Shown here piece by piece: positions 25,799 through 35,095 of a stretch of 64,000 nucleotides of DNA (the first letter of the stretch is position 1; every line of letters starts with the position of its first letter). Source of the stretch: Actinomycetospora sp. TBRC 11914 (GTDB taxonomy: Bacteria; Actinomycetota; Actinomycetes; Mycobacteriales; Pseudonocardiaceae). The stretch covers positions 1-64,000 of the forward strand of contig NZ_JABBND010000003.1 in NCBI RefSeq assembly GCF_012933465.1. Direction: 5' to 3'. The notes below the pieces were generated by a model that had not been told where the DNA came from, searched no databases, and worked only from the letters and a program-made list of their open reading frames with translations. Position numbers and translations under genes: made by a program.

Positions 25799-27151
25799 GT
25801 GCCCGACCTGGTCACCGACCGCGCGGGCCTGACCTCGCTGGCCGAGGCGATGGCCGCCGGGAGCGGGCCGGTCGCCCTGGACGCCGAACGGGCGTCCGGG
25901 TTCCGGTACTCGGCCCGGGCCTACCTGGTGCAGCTGCGCCGGGAGGGCGCCGGGTCGGCCCTCGTCGACCCCATCGCCCTCGACGGCGACCTCTCGGTCC
26001 TCGGCGAGGCGCTGCGCGGCGTGGAGTGGGTGCTGCACGCCGCCTCCCAGGACCTGCCCTGCCTCGCCGAGGTGGGGATGCACCCGGACTCGCTCTTCGA
26101 CACCGAGCTGGCCGGCCGCCTCGCGGGGTATCCGCGCGTGGGCCTCGGCCCGCTCGCCGAGCGGCTGCTCGGCATCCGGCTGCGCAAGGGCTACGGCGCC
26201 GCCGACTGGTCGACCCGGCCGCTGCCGGCCGACTGGCTCGTCTACGCCGCCCTCGACGTCGAACTGCTCGTGCCGATGCGCGACCTGCTCGCCGCCGACC
26301 TCGAGCGCCAGGGCAAGAGCCGGTGGGCGGCCGAGGAGTTCGAGGCGGTCCGCCTGGCCGGTCCCCCGCCGCGGCGCGCCGAGCCGTGGCGCCGCACCTC
26401 CGGGCTGCACAAGGTGCGCCGGCCCCGCCAGCTCGCCGTCGTCCGGTCCCTCTGGGAGTCCCGCGACCAGCTCGCGGCCTCCCGGGACGTCGCGCCCGGG
26501 CGTCTGCTGCCCGACGCGGCCATCGTCGACGCCGCCCTCCGCGAGCCCGCCGACAAGGACGCGCTGGCCGCCCTGCCGGTCTTCCGCGGGCGCGCGCAGC
26601 GGCGCCTCGCCGACCGCTGGTGGCGGGCGATCCGGGCGGGCGCGACGCTGCCCGCCGCGGAGCTCCCCGAGTCCTCTCCCGCCGGCGACGGACCACCCCC
26701 GGTCAACCGCTGGGCCGACAAGGACCCCGACGCCGCGGCCCGCCTGACGGCCGCGCGGGCGCACCTCGCGGCGCTGGCCGAGCAGTGGGACACCCCGGTC
26801 GAGAACCTGCTGCAGCCCGACCTCGTGCGGCGGCTGTGCTGGACCCCGCCCGAGCACCTCGACGCGGGCTCGGTCGACGCCGTGCTCGCCGCCGGCGGCG
26901 CCCGCCCGTGGCAGCGGGAGCTGACCGGGCCGGGACTGCTCGAGGCGCTGCACGCCACGGGACCGTCGGCCGGGGAGGGCCCCGACACGGACGCGGGGGC
27001 GGACGAGGACCGCGGTTCGTCGAGCCCCTCCGGGAGCCGGCCCCGCCGGCGTCGTCGCCGGGGTTCGGGGCACGACCAGGCCCGGGACCAGGTGGCGGCC
27101 CGGGATCAGGTGGGAACGGTCGCCCCGTTGTTCAGCGACCCCGACGCCTGA
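25799..27151 (+). CDS. rnd: Ribonuclease D
   Basis: A 3'-5' exoribonuclease of the DEDD family with C-terminal HRDC domain(s). The DEDD residues appear in VALDAERASGFRYSARAYLV, VLHAASQDLPCL and the Exo III-type DWSTRPLPADWLVYAALDVE; HRDC-like helices follow at about residues 195-270. The annotated GTG at 25799 gives 450 residues. The frame is open and coding-like back to a CTG at 25688 that overlaps the stop of the response regulator gene, so the true start may lie there. Matches M. tuberculosis Rv2681 in position. Confidence 0.88.
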   Translation: MPDLVTDRAGLTSLAEAMAAGSGPVALDAERASGFRYSARAYLVQLRREGAGSALVDPIALDGDLSVLGEALRGVEWVLHAASQDLPCLAEVGMHPDSLFDTELAGRLAGYPRVGLGPLAERLLGIRLRKGYGAADWSTRPLPADWLVYAALDVELLVPMRDLLAADLERQGKSRWAAEEFEAVRLAGPPPRRAEPWRRTSGLHKVRRPRQLAVVRSLWESRDQLAASRDVAPGRLLPDAAIVDAALREPADKDALAALPVFRGRAQRRLADRWWRAIRAGATLPAAELPESSPAGDGPPPVNRWADKDPDAAARLTAARAHLAALAEQWDTPVENLLQPDLVRRLCWTPPEHLDAGSVDAVLAAGGARPWQRELTGPGLLEALHATGPSAGEGPDTDAGADEDRGSSSPSGSRPRRRRRRGSGHDQARDQVAARDQVGTVAPLFSDPDA

Positions 27152-28365
27152 GACTCCGGCGCCGCCGGCAGCACCACCCGCACCGAGAGCCCGCCGCCCG
27201 GCACCGGCTCGGCGTCCACCGTGCCGCCGTGGGAGCGGACCACCGCCCGCACGATCGAGAGCCCGAGGCCGGAACCGGAGCCGACCCGGTCGGCGCCCCG
27301 CCGGAACGGCTCGAACAGGTCGGGCACCCGCTCCGGGTCGAGCTCCGGTCCCGAGGAGGCGACGACCAGCTCCACCCGGGGCACGTCGTCGTCGGCCAGG
27401 CGCCGCGCGGTCACCGCGAGCCAGCCGCCCTCGACGTTGTGCCGCACCGCGTTCTCGACGAGGTTGCCCACCACCCGCTCGAGCAGCGCCGCGTCCCCGA
27501 CGACGACCGCCGCCTCCCCCGCCGGGCCGGGGCTCACCTCGATCCGCAGCCGCCGGGCCTCCACCTCGGCGCGCACCGCGTCGAGGGCGCCGTGCGCGGC
27601 CAGGTCGAGGTCCACCGGCTCGTCGCCGCCGACCGCCCGGTGCTCCGCGGCCTCGGTCCGCGCGAGCAGCAGCAGCCCCTCGACCAGGCCCTCGGCCCGG
27701 CGGGTGGCGTCGCGCAGGACGCCGGCCATGCGGCGCAGCTCGGCGACGTCGGCGTCCGGGTCCGCGAGGGTCACGTCGATCTCGGTGCGCAGCACGGCCA
27801 GCGGGGTGCGCAGCTCGTGGCTGGCGTTGGCGACGAAGCGGCGCTGCGCGTCGAAGGCCGCCTGGAGCCGGTCGAGCATCGCGTCGAAGGTGTCGGCGAG
27901 CTCGGCGACCTCGTCGCGCGGGCCCTCGAGGTCGATGCGCTCGTCCAGCGACTCCGCCGAGAGGTGGCGGGCGGTCGCGGTGACCTCGTGCACCGGGCGC
28001 AGCACGTGCCCCGTCAGGACCCACGACACCATCGCCGCGGCCACCACGACCAGGGCGAACGCGACGGTGCCGACCTGGAGCACCTCGGTCCGCGCGCTGT
28101 GCCCCAGCGCCGCGGCGATCTCGCCGGCGGGCACCGACACGCCGTCGACGAGGACGGGGGTCTGCGGCGCCAGGGTCGGCAGCGACGCGGCCACCTCGCC
28201 GACGAGCATCCACCCCAGCCACAGCAGCAGCGCGCTGACGGCGGCGACGAGGCCCGTCGCGAGCAGCGTGAGCCGGATCCGCAGCCCGGGACCGCGACGC
28301 CGGCGCGCGAAGGGCGGCCCGGCGGGGCGGCCCTCCTCGGGCGCGCGGTCGGCACGGCGCAGCAC
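27106..28365 (-). CDS. Two-component sensor histidine kinase
   Basis: A 419-residue membrane kinase: TM1 near residues 31-55, a short extracytoplasmic loop (about 70 residues), TM2, a HAMP domain (VLRPVHEVTATARHLSAESL), HisKA with the phospho-His in FVANASHELRTPLAVL, and HATPase_c with the N box ENAVRHN and G boxes GSGSGLGLSIV. Best partner is the OmpR-type regulator at 30164-30835, three genes upstream on the same strand apart from the intervening plus-strand gene. Its last 46 nt overlap the convergent RNase D end. Confidence 0.92.
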   Translation of the reverse strand: MLRRADRAPEEGRPAGPPFARRRRGPGLRIRLTLLATGLVAAVSALLLWLGWMLVGEVAASLPTLAPQTPVLVDGVSVPAGEIAAALGHSARTEVLQVGTVAFALVVVAAAMVSWVLTGHVLRPVHEVTATARHLSAESLDERIDLEGPRDEVAELADTFDAMLDRLQAAFDAQRRFVANASHELRTPLAVLRTEIDVTLADPDADVAELRRMAGVLRDATRRAEGLVEGLLLLARTEAAEHRAVGGDEPVDLDLAAHGALDAVRAEVEARRLRIEVSPGPAGEAAVVVGDAALLERVVGNLVENAVRHNVEGGWLAVTARRLADDDVPRVELVVASSGPELDPERVPDLFEPFRRGADRVGSGSGLGLSIVRAVVRSHGGTVDAEPVPGGGLSVRVVLPAAPESQASGSLNNGATVPT

Positions 28366-28376
28366 GGTTGCCGAGC

Positions 28377-28667
28377 CTACGTCCGTCCGCGGTGACCCCG
28401 CGTGAGCCGTGCGTCCGGTCCCGCGACCCGTGCGGGACGGGCCCAGGCGGCGACGCGGGCCGCCAGCGGCGGCCCGTCGGTCCAGGCGCGGTAGACCGGG
28501 TCGCGCTCCAGCTCCGCGAGCGCCGCGGCGGCCAGCGCATGGGCGGCGCGCTCCGCGTTCGAGTCGCCGTCGTCGAGCCAGCGGCGCCCGAGCTCGAGCT
28601 CGGCGTGCTCGTCGCCGTCGAGCGCCTGCGCGAAGAGCGCCGTGACCTCGTCGCGCATCGTCGTCAT
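28377..28667 (-). CDS. Small hypothetical protein upstream of the histidine kinase
   Basis: A 96-residue soluble, Ala/Leu/Arg-rich helical protein (DEVTALFAQALDGDEHAELE, AERAAHALAAAALAELERD). No family recognised. A GGGAGGG RBS precedes ATG 28667. It ends 11 nt before the kinase start, so it is probably in the same transcript and may be functionally linked to the kinase. Confidence 0.6.
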   Translation of the reverse strand: MTTMRDEVTALFAQALDGDEHAELELGRRWLDDGDSNAERAAHALAAAALAELERDPVYRAWTDGPPLAARVAAWARPARVAGPDARLTRGHRGRT

Positions 28668-28734
28668 CGTCCCTCCCCCTCCCGCGCCGCGCCCACCGTC
28701 GATCAGTCCAACGACCGAGACCCGCAGACGCCAC

Positions 28735-28772
28735 GGGCCCGGCCCCACGCGCCGAGGCGCGGGACCGGGCCC
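28735..28772 (-). terminator. Hairpin terminator of the chaplin-like gene
   Basis: Inverted arms GGGCCCGG and CCGGGCCC with additional inner CGCG pairing, about 20 nt past the stop at 28793 on the minus strand. Confidence 0.6.
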
Positions 28773-28792
28773 GGGGCGAGCGCGGTGGTGCG

Positions 28793-29104
28793 TCAGTTGA
28801 CCGCGTGGATCGGGTTGGAGCACTTCTTGGCGATGCCCGCGTCGTTGCCGTGGCCCGCCTTCGAGGCGACCGGCACACCCGCCGCGTTGTCCTGCACCGG
28901 GACCTGCACGCCGAGCACGTTGACCGGGACGTCGTTCGAACAGGCGTCGCCGGTGGTGTTCGGGGCGAAGTCGCTGGAGTTGACGACGCCCTTCTGGACC
29001 GTCGCCCCGTCGGTGTGGTCGCTGGCGAACGCCATGCCGGTGGTCGACACCAGGCCGGAGCTGATCAGGGCGGCGGCGAGGACGGTCTTGCGCATCATGG
29101 CCAT
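28793..29104 (-). CDS. Chaplin-like small secreted protein
   Basis: A 103-residue protein with a signal peptide (KTVLAAALISSGLVSTTGMAFA) and a mature part of about 78 residues. The segment CSNDVPVNVLGVQVPVQDNAAGVPVA resembles chaplin/DUF320 repeats, which assemble into amyloid-like surface layers; the second Cys (KKCSN) is farther away than in a standard chaplin domain, so the call is tentative. An AGAGGAA RBS precedes ATG 29104. It lies between the two halves of a two-component system. Confidence 0.65.
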   Translation of the reverse strand: MAMMRKTVLAAALISSGLVSTTGMAFASDHTDGATVQKGVVNSSDFAPNTTGDACSNDVPVNVLGVQVPVQDNAAGVPVASKAGHGNDAGIAKKCSNPIHAVN

Positions 29105-29261
29105 GGGAGAGTTCCTCTCGTGGGGGGAGCGTCGGGGGTCGCTACTCGCAGCGATCGTCCGAATACGTGACGTCAACGCGGTCGGAAAAGCCGCGGTCAC
29201 GGTTTCCGCACACCGATCCGCCGATCGGGTGAGGATCTTGTCCATAGGGCATCCTCGGGCC

Positions 29262-30167
29262 GTGGCGGACGCGGATCCGGTGGTCATCGAGGTGGCGCTC
29301 AACGGCGCCACCGCGCGCGAGCAGAACCCGCACGTGCCCCGCAGCCCCGCCGAGATCACCCGCGAGGCCCTGGCCTGTCTGGACGCCGGCGCGGCCATCG
29401 TCCACAACCACCACGACGACCCGATGTTCACCGTCTCCGGGGTGCACGCGGTCGAGCCGTACCTCGAGGCCTGGGAGCCCGTCGTCGCCGCCCGGCCCGA
29501 CGCCCTGCTCTACCCGACGATGGGGGCGGGCGCCCGGGGCATCGCGATCGAGGACCGCTGGGCCCACGTCGAGGAGCTCGCCCGGCGCGGGCTCGGCGGG
29601 ATGACCCTCGTCGACCCGGGGTCGGTCAACGTGGGGCTCACCAGCGACGGCACGGTGCCCGCCGCCGCGGCGCCCGGGCCGTACCAGAACAGCTTCGCCG
29701 ACACCGAGTACATGTTCGCCCGCAGCGCCGCGCTCCGGGCCGCGCCCAGCATCTCGGTCTTCGAGCCGGGGTTCCTGCGCACCGCGCTGACGCTGCACCG
29801 GCACGGCCGGGTGCCGCCGGGCGCGATCGTCAAGCTGTACTTCGGGGGATCGCTGGAGTTCGGGCTGCCGCCCACCGAGCGGGCCCTCGACGCCTACCTG
29901 GAGATGCTCGCGCCCAGCGGGCTGCCGTGGTCGGTGGCGGTGCTGGGCGGCGACGTCGTCGGGTGCGGGCTGGCCCGGCTCGCCCTCGAGCGCGGCGGGC
30001 ACGTGCGGGTCGGGCTCGAGGACCACGGGGGCGGGCGCCGGCCCTCGAACGCGGAGCTGCTCGACGAGGCGGTGGCCCTGCTCGCGACGCTCGGGCGGCG
30101 GCCGGCGACGAGCGCCGAGGCCCGGGAGATGCTCGGGGTGCCCGGTTCCCCGGGCGGTCGCCCCTAG
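29262..30167 (+). CDS. BKACE family enzyme (3-keto-5-aminohexanoate cleavage enzyme-like)
   Basis: A 301-residue TIM-barrel enzyme of the beta-keto acid cleavage (DUF849) family, which condenses a beta-keto acid with acetyl-CoA and cleaves it to acetoacetate and a new acyl-CoA. The zinc/substrate residues appear in VEVALNGATAREQNPHVP-like start, IVHNHHDD (two His), and VGLEDHGGGRRPSNAELL. The specific substrate cannot be read from sequence. It is the only plus-strand gene in the interval and overlaps the convergent response regulator end by 4 nt. Confidence 0.88.
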   Translation: MADADPVVIEVALNGATAREQNPHVPRSPAEITREALACLDAGAAIVHNHHDDPMFTVSGVHAVEPYLEAWEPVVAARPDALLYPTMGAGARGIAIEDRWAHVEELARRGLGGMTLVDPGSVNVGLTSDGTVPAAAAPGPYQNSFADTEYMFARSAALRAAPSISVFEPGFLRTALTLHRHGRVPPGAIVKLYFGGSLEFGLPPTERALDAYLEMLAPSGLPWSVAVLGGDVVGCGLARLALERGGHVRVGLEDHGGGRRPSNAELLDEAVALLATLGRRPATSAEAREMLGVPGSPGGRP

Positions 30168-30835
30168 ACCGTCGCGGGGGTGTCGGTGCGGACCCGGTAG
30201 CCCGAACCCACCACCGTGTCGATGATCCCCGGCTCGCCGAGCTTCTTGCGCAGGGTCATGACGGTGACCCGCACCGTCGTCGTGAACGGGTCGGCGTTCT
30301 CGTCCCAGACCCGCTCGAGCAGCTCCTCCGAGGACACGACCGCCCCGCCCGCGGCGAGCAGCACCTCGAGGACGCCGAACTCCTTGCGGGTGAGGTCGAC
30401 CGGCCCGCCGTCACGCAGGACGGTGCGCTTCGCCGGGTCGAGCACCACGCCCGCGGCCTCGAGCACCGGCGGCACCGCGGGGGTGGCGCGGCGGCCGAGG
30501 GCGCGGATGCGCGCGACGAGCTCGGGGAAGTCGAAGGGCTTGGCGAGGTAGTCGTCGGCGCCGAGGGCCAGGCCCGCGACCTTGTCGCGCAGCGTGCCGC
30601 TCGCCGTCAGCATGATCACGCGGGTGACGCCGCCCGCCATCTCGGCGCACAGCTCGTCCCCGGAACGGCCCGGGAGGTCGCGGTCGAGGACCACGACGTC
30701 GTAGCGGGTCACCGAGGCCTTCTCGGAGCCGGAGTCGCCGTCGTACGCGACGTCGACGGCCATGCCCTCGCGACGCAGGCCGCGCGCCAGCGCATCGGCC
30801 AGCGCCTGCTCGTCCTCCACGATCAGAATCCGCAC
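30164..30835 (-). CDS. OmpR family response regulator
   Basis: A 223-residue response regulator: receiver domain MRILIVEDEQALADALARG with the phosphoacceptor in VVVLDRDLPG and the switch Lys in DDYLAKPFDF; C-terminal winged helix (DLTRKEFGVLEVLLA, VRVTVMTLRKKLG, VVGSGYRV). Probably partnered with the kinase at 27106-28365. It begins with GTG, 161 nt downstream of the dxs stop on the same strand. Confidence 0.92.
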   Translation of the reverse strand: MRILIVEDEQALADALARGLRREGMAVDVAYDGDSGSEKASVTRYDVVVLDRDLPGRSGDELCAEMAGGVTRVIMLTASGTLRDKVAGLALGADDYLAKPFDFPELVARIRALGRRATPAVPPVLEAAGVVLDPAKRTVLRDGGPVDLTRKEFGVLEVLLAAGGAVVSSEELLERVWDENADPFTTTVRVTVMTLRKKLGEPGIIDTVVGSGYRVRTDTPATV

Positions 30836-30995
30836 ACCCTCACGATGCCACTGACAGGCTGAGCGGGGGCTGAGGATTCGCTGGGTGGATCTGGTCGATC
30901 GGCCGGCCGGGCCCGGGCCCCGTGGGTGAACGGCGCGGTCCTGGCGTCAGATGCCAGGAACGTGCCATTGCTGGCACCGGGACGTGGGGCCCGCC

Positions 30996-33020
30996 TCAGC
31001 GAGTCCCGTCCCCCGCCGCCCGCGGCAGCGTCGACACCACCGGCACCGTGTCCGCCGCGCGGCCGGAGACCCACTCGGTGACCCGCCGGGCCACGTCCTG
31101 GTCGGTCAGGCCGGCCGCGGTGAGGATCGCGCCGCGGCTGTCGTGCGCGAGGAACTCCTGCTCCAGGGCGATCCGGCGCACCGGGACGTCGATCCCGGCC
31201 TCGGCGAGCCGGTCGGCCACCGCCGAGCCGAAGCCGCCGTGGCGCCCGCCGTCCTCGACGGTGACGACGAGCCGGTGGGCGGCCGCGAGCTCGCAGAGCG
31301 CCTCCGGGACCGGCTGGCACCACCGCGGGTCGACCACGGTCACCCCGATCCCCTGGGCGGTGAGCCGGTCCGCGGCCTCGATGCCGAGCTGGCCGAACGC
31401 GCCGACCGCGATGAGCAGGACGTCGGGCACGCCCGGGGTCTCGTCGTCGTCGAGCCGCTCCACGGCGGTCGGGCGCGGCGCGGCGCGGGAGAGCCGGCCG
31501 GGCTCGGCGAGCACGTCCACGGCGCCGGGACCGCCGGACGCGGCGACCCCGCCGGGCCCGACACGCCGCAGCGCCGGCACCTCGCCCGGGACCGCGCCCT
31601 TCGACCAGCGCAGCGCGGTCGGCCCGTCGCCGATCCCGACGGCCTCGCGCAGCTCCTCCCGCAGGGTCACCGCGTCGCGCGGCGCGGCCACCCGCAGACC
31701 GGGCACGATCCCCATGATCGAGAGGTCCCACATGCCGTTGTGCGAGGCGCCGTCGGACCCGGTCACGCCGGCGCGGTCCAGCACCACGGTCACCGGCTCG
31801 CGGTGCAGCGCCACGTCCATGAGCAGCTGGTCGAACGCGCGGTTGAGGAACGTCGAGTACACCGCGACCACCGGGTGCAGGCCGCCGTGGGCGAGCCCCG
31901 CCGCGGAGGTCATGGCGTGCGCCTCAGCGATCCCGACGTCGAAGAGCCGCTCGGGGTACGCCTCACCGAACGCGGAGAGCCCCGTCGGGCCGGGCATGGC
32001 CGCGGTGATCGCGACGACGTCGGAGCGCTCCCGGCCGAGCTCGAGCATCGCGTCGGTGAACACCGAGGTCCACTCGCGGGGCTTCGGGCCGACCGGCAGT
32101 CCGGTGTCGGGGTCGAGCACGCCCACCGAGTGCATCTGCTCGGCCTGGTCCTGCTCGGCCGAGGGGAAGCCGCGGCCCTTGTAGGTGACGGCGTGGACGA
32201 TCACCGGGGCGCCGAAGTCGCGCGCCGCCGCGAGGGCGGTCTCGAGGGCCTCGACGTCGTGGCCGTCGACCGGTCCGACGTACTTGATCCCGAGGTCGGA
32301 GAACAGCGCCTGCGGGGTGATCGCGTCCTTGACGCCGGCCTTGGCCGCGTGCACCGCCGAGTAGATCCCCTTGCCGACCACCGGGATCTTCTGCAGCGCG
32401 CGCTTGCCGTGCTCGAGGGCCTCCTCGTAGCGCGGCGCGAGGCGCAGCGTCGAGAGCCGCTCGGAGAGCCCGCCGATGGTCGGCGCGTACGAGCGGCCGT
32501 TGTCGTTGACGACGATGACGACGGGGCGGTCCGACCCGGCGATGTTGTTGAGCGCCTCCCAGCACATGCCGCCGGTCAGGGCGCCGTCGCCGACCACCGC
32601 CACCACCGAGCGCTCCCGGCCGAGCAGCGCGTCGGCCTTCGCCAGCCCGTCGGCCCAGGAGAGCGCGGTGGAGGCGTGGGAGTTCTCGACGTGGTCGTGC
32701 TCGCTCTCGGTCCGGCTCGGGTAGCCGGACAGGCCCCCGCCCTGGCGCAGGCCGTCGAACTCACCGGAGCGCCCCGTGACGATCTTGTGGACGTAGCTCT
32801 GGTGGCCGGTGTCGAACACCAGCGCGTCGCGCGGGGACTCGAACACCCGGTGCAGCGCCAGCGTCAGCTCCACGACGCCCAGGTTCGGACCGAGGTGCCC
32901 CCCGGTGCGGCACACCGTGTCCACGAGGAACCCGCGGATCTCGGCGGCGAGGGAGTCGACCTGGTCGGCGGCCAGCGCCTTCAGGTCGGCCGGGGTGCGG
33001 ACGCGCTGCAGCAGGCTCAC
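30996..33020 (-). CDS. dxs: 1-deoxy-D-xylulose-5-phosphate synthase
   Basis: A 674-residue thiamine diphosphate enzyme, first step of the MEP isoprenoid pathway (pyruvate + glyceraldehyde 3-phosphate). Visible: [18 protein letters not shown], the ThDP motif [16 protein letters not shown], and the second-domain [12 protein letters not shown]. It is longer than E. coli Dxs (620) because of an insert of about 45 residues ([20 protein letters not shown] and following) in the C-terminal region. GTG 33020 is preceded by GAGGAG. Corresponds to M. tuberculosis dxs1. Confidence 0.96.
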   Translation of the reverse strand: MSLLQRVRTPADLKALAADQVDSLAAEIRGFLVDTVCRTGGHLGPNLGVVELTLALHRVFESPRDALVFDTGHQSYVHKIVTGRSGEFDGLRQGGGLSGYPSRTESEHDHVENSHASTALSWADGLAKADALLGRERSVVAVVGDGALTGGMCWEALNNIAGSDRPVVIVVNDNGRSYAPTIGGLSERLSTLRLAPRYEEALEHGKRALQKIPVVGKGIYSAVHAAKAGVKDAITPQALFSDLGIKYVGPVDGHDVEALETALAAARDFGAPVIVHAVTYKGRGFPSAEQDQAEQMHSVGVLDPDTGLPVGPKPREWTSVFTDAMLELGRERSDVVAITAAMPGPTGLSAFGEAYPERLFDVGIAEAHAMTSAAGLAHGGLHPVVAVYSTFLNRAFDQLLMDVALHREPVTVVLDRAGVTGSDGASHNGMWDLSIMGIVPGLRVAAPRDAVTLREELREAVGIGDGPTALRWSKGAVPGEVPALRRVGPGGVAASGGPGAVDVLAEPGRLSRAAPRPTAVERLDDDETPGVPDVLLIAVGAFGQLGIEAADRLTAQGIGVTVVDPRWCQPVPEALCELAAAHRLVVTVEDGGRHGGFGSAVADRLAEAGIDVPVRRIALEQEFLAHDSRGAILTAAGLTDQDVARRVTEWVSGRAADTVPVVSTLPRAAGDGTR

Positions 33021-33155
33021 TGCTCCTCGCCTCATCTCTCACGGGTCCCGGGGTCGGGGCCCGGCGCGCGGGCCGGGGATCAGTCTACGGAGAACACCGG
33101 CCCGTGCAGGTGCCGCGCGCGACGGGGTGACGAGTCAGACGGGCCGTCCCCTTCG

Positions 33156-33740
33156 CTACGCGGTGCGCGGACGCCGCGCCACGTAGACCACCGCGGGCGG
33201 CACGTTGGCCCACACCGTGCGGCTGACCACCACCTCCTCGAAGGTGGCCTCGAGGTTGCGCTGCACCTGCCTCGCCGTCGGGAAGAACCGGATCCAGGCG
33301 TGCGCGAGCTGTGTCACGGCGCCGCCGGGAGCGGCCAGGCGGGCCAGCAGGGGGAAGATCGAGCGGCCCTTCGGGGCGGTCGCGAGCCACGGCAGCCCGG
33401 ACACCGACAGGTCCGCCCGCACGCCCTCGGCGAGCAGCTTCTCGACGGCGGCGTGGGCGTCGTCGCAGATGACCTCGACCTCGGGGTGCCGCTCGCGCAG
33501 CACCTCCGCCATGGCCTCGTCGAACTCGATCGCGATGTGGCGGCCCCGCCCGCCGAGCCGCTTCTGGATCTCGTCGGTCACCGAACCGGTGCCGGCGCCG
33601 AGGTCGAGCACGACGGGGTCGCCGGTCGCGGGCAGCGGCGCGATCGCCTGGCGGCACAGCGGCGGGAAGCTCGGGAAGAGGGCCGCGACGTGCAGCGGGT
33701 CGCGGAGGAAGGCCTGGCTGAAGTGACGGATCTCGGTCAC
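33156..33740 (-). CDS. Class I SAM-dependent methyltransferase (phospholipid N-methyltransferase-like)
   Basis: A 194-residue Rossmann methyltransferase with motif I VVLDLGAGTGSVT, the preceding PxxxFPSFPPLCRQAIAPL segment, and a late LPWLATAPKGRSIFPLL. The short size and N-terminus resemble PmtA-type phospholipid N-methyltransferases, but rRNA- or small-molecule targets are possible. Its GTG overlaps the stop of the M20 amidohydrolase (GTGA). Confidence 0.8.
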   Translation of the reverse strand: MTEIRHFSQAFLRDPLHVAALFPSFPPLCRQAIAPLPATGDPVVLDLGAGTGSVTDEIQKRLGGRGRHIAIEFDEAMAEVLRERHPEVEVICDDAHAAVEKLLAEGVRADLSVSGLPWLATAPKGRSIFPLLARLAAPGGAVTQLAHAWIRFFPTARQVQRNLEATFEEVVVSRTVWANVPPAVVYVARRPRTA

Positions 33741-35095
33741 CGGGACTCCTGGGGTGGTGCGGGTGGGGTGGTGATCTCGTGCCCCGCCGCGACCACGGCG
33801 GCGAGCAGGGCACGGGCGACCTCGCCGACCATGGCGTCGTCGGGAGAGAACGCCGGGTGGTGCAGGCCGGGGGCGCTGCCGAGCGCGGCGTCGGGGTCGG
33901 CCGTGCCCACGAAGAGCATCATCGCCGGGAGACGCAGCGGAGCGGAGCTCGACCCGTTAGGACCGTCCGGCGGGGCGTCCTCGCCCGCCGCGTAGTGGGA
34001 GAAGTCGTCCGCGCCGCACGAGCGGAAGCCGGTGTCGAGCACCAGCCCGGCCGGTGCCCGTTCGCCCCGGCGCCGCCCGCCCAGGCTCGCGGCGACGGCC
34101 GAGGCCAGGCGGTCGTCGTTGACGACGGCGGGCTCGTTCGGCACCACCCGCACCTCGCCGGTGCAGCCGTGCGCGGCGGCGGTGTGCTCGACGACGTCGC
34201 GGACCGCGGCGAGGATCTCGTCGCGGTCGGCGTCGAGGGCGCGGACGGTGCCGCGGGCGGTGGCCTCGGCGGGGACGACGTTCGGGGCGCTGCCCGCCGT
34301 CATCTGGCCGATGGTCACCACGCCCGCCTCCAGCGGGTTCACCCGCCGGGACACCACGTGCTGGAGCGACACGACGACCTGCGCGAGCGCCAGCACGGGG
34401 TCGCGGGTGCGGTGCGGGTAGCCGCCGTGCCCGGCGCGGCCGTGCACGGTGATCTCGATCTCGTCGGCCGAGGCGTTGACCGGCCCGGGGCGGGCGGAGA
34501 CCACCCCGCGGGGCAGCTCGGGCTGGACGTGGACCCCGAGGACGGCGGCCGGGGTGTGCGCCCGGAACGCGGCGGAGGCGACGACGTCGGCCGCCCCGCT
34601 CGGCGCCTTCTCCTCCCGCGGCTGGAACACCGCGAGCAGCGGCGCCGGGAGCACCTCCGGGCCGGTCACCGCGACGGCGCGGGCGAGCGCCACGAGGGCG
34701 GCGACGTGCACGTCGTGGCCGCAGACGTGGGCGGCGGGGCCGGTGGCGGAGAACGGGAGGCCGGTCTGCTCGACCACCGGCAGCGCGTCGAGCTCGGCGC
34801 GCACCGCGACGGCGGGCCCCGGGCCGCCGAGGCGGAGCAGGCCGCCGGTGTCCGCGACCGGCTCGAGCGGGGCGCCGAGCGCGGCCGCGACCGCGTCGCG
34901 GGAGTCGGCCTCGTCGCCGGAGACCCGCGGGTCGGCGTGCAGGGCGTGCCGCAGCCCGACCGCGGCGCCGAGCTCGGCCTCGAGCGCGGCGGCCAGGGCC
35001 GGGGGCACGGGCGGGGCGGGGGTCCGGGCGGGCGGGGGCACCGTCCCGAGGGCCGGGCCCGTCGGTGAGGCCCCGTCCCCGCTGGGGCCGGTCAC
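33737..35095 (-). CDS. M20 family amidohydrolase / peptidase
   Basis: A 452-residue zinc amidohydrolase of the M20D (hippuricase/IAA-amino acid hydrolase-like) group. The metal-binding CGHDVHVAALVALA and the dimerization-domain GRAGHGGYPHRTRDPVLALA are clear; the N-terminal 40 residues are Pro/Ala-rich. Activity on N-acyl amino acids is likely. It is coupled at both ends (GTGA overlaps) to the FluG-type amidohydrolase before it and the methyltransferase after it. Confidence 0.88.
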   Translation of the reverse strand: MTGPSGDGASPTGPALGTVPPPARTPAPPVPPALAAALEAELGAAVGLRHALHADPRVSGDEADSRDAVAAALGAPLEPVADTGGLLRLGGPGPAVAVRAELDALPVVEQTGLPFSATGPAAHVCGHDVHVAALVALARAVAVTGPEVLPAPLLAVFQPREEKAPSGAADVVASAAFRAHTPAAVLGVHVQPELPRGVVSARPGPVNASADEIEITVHGRAGHGGYPHRTRDPVLALAQVVVSLQHVVSRRVNPLEAGVVTIGQMTAGSAPNVVPAEATARGTVRALDADRDEILAAVRDVVEHTAAAHGCTGEVRVVPNEPAVVNDDRLASAVAASLGGRRRGERAPAGLVLDTGFRSCGADDFSHYAAGEDAPPDGPNGSSSAPLRLPAMMLFVGTADPDAALGSAPGLHHPAFSPDDAMVGEVARALLAAVVAAGHEITTPPAPPQESR

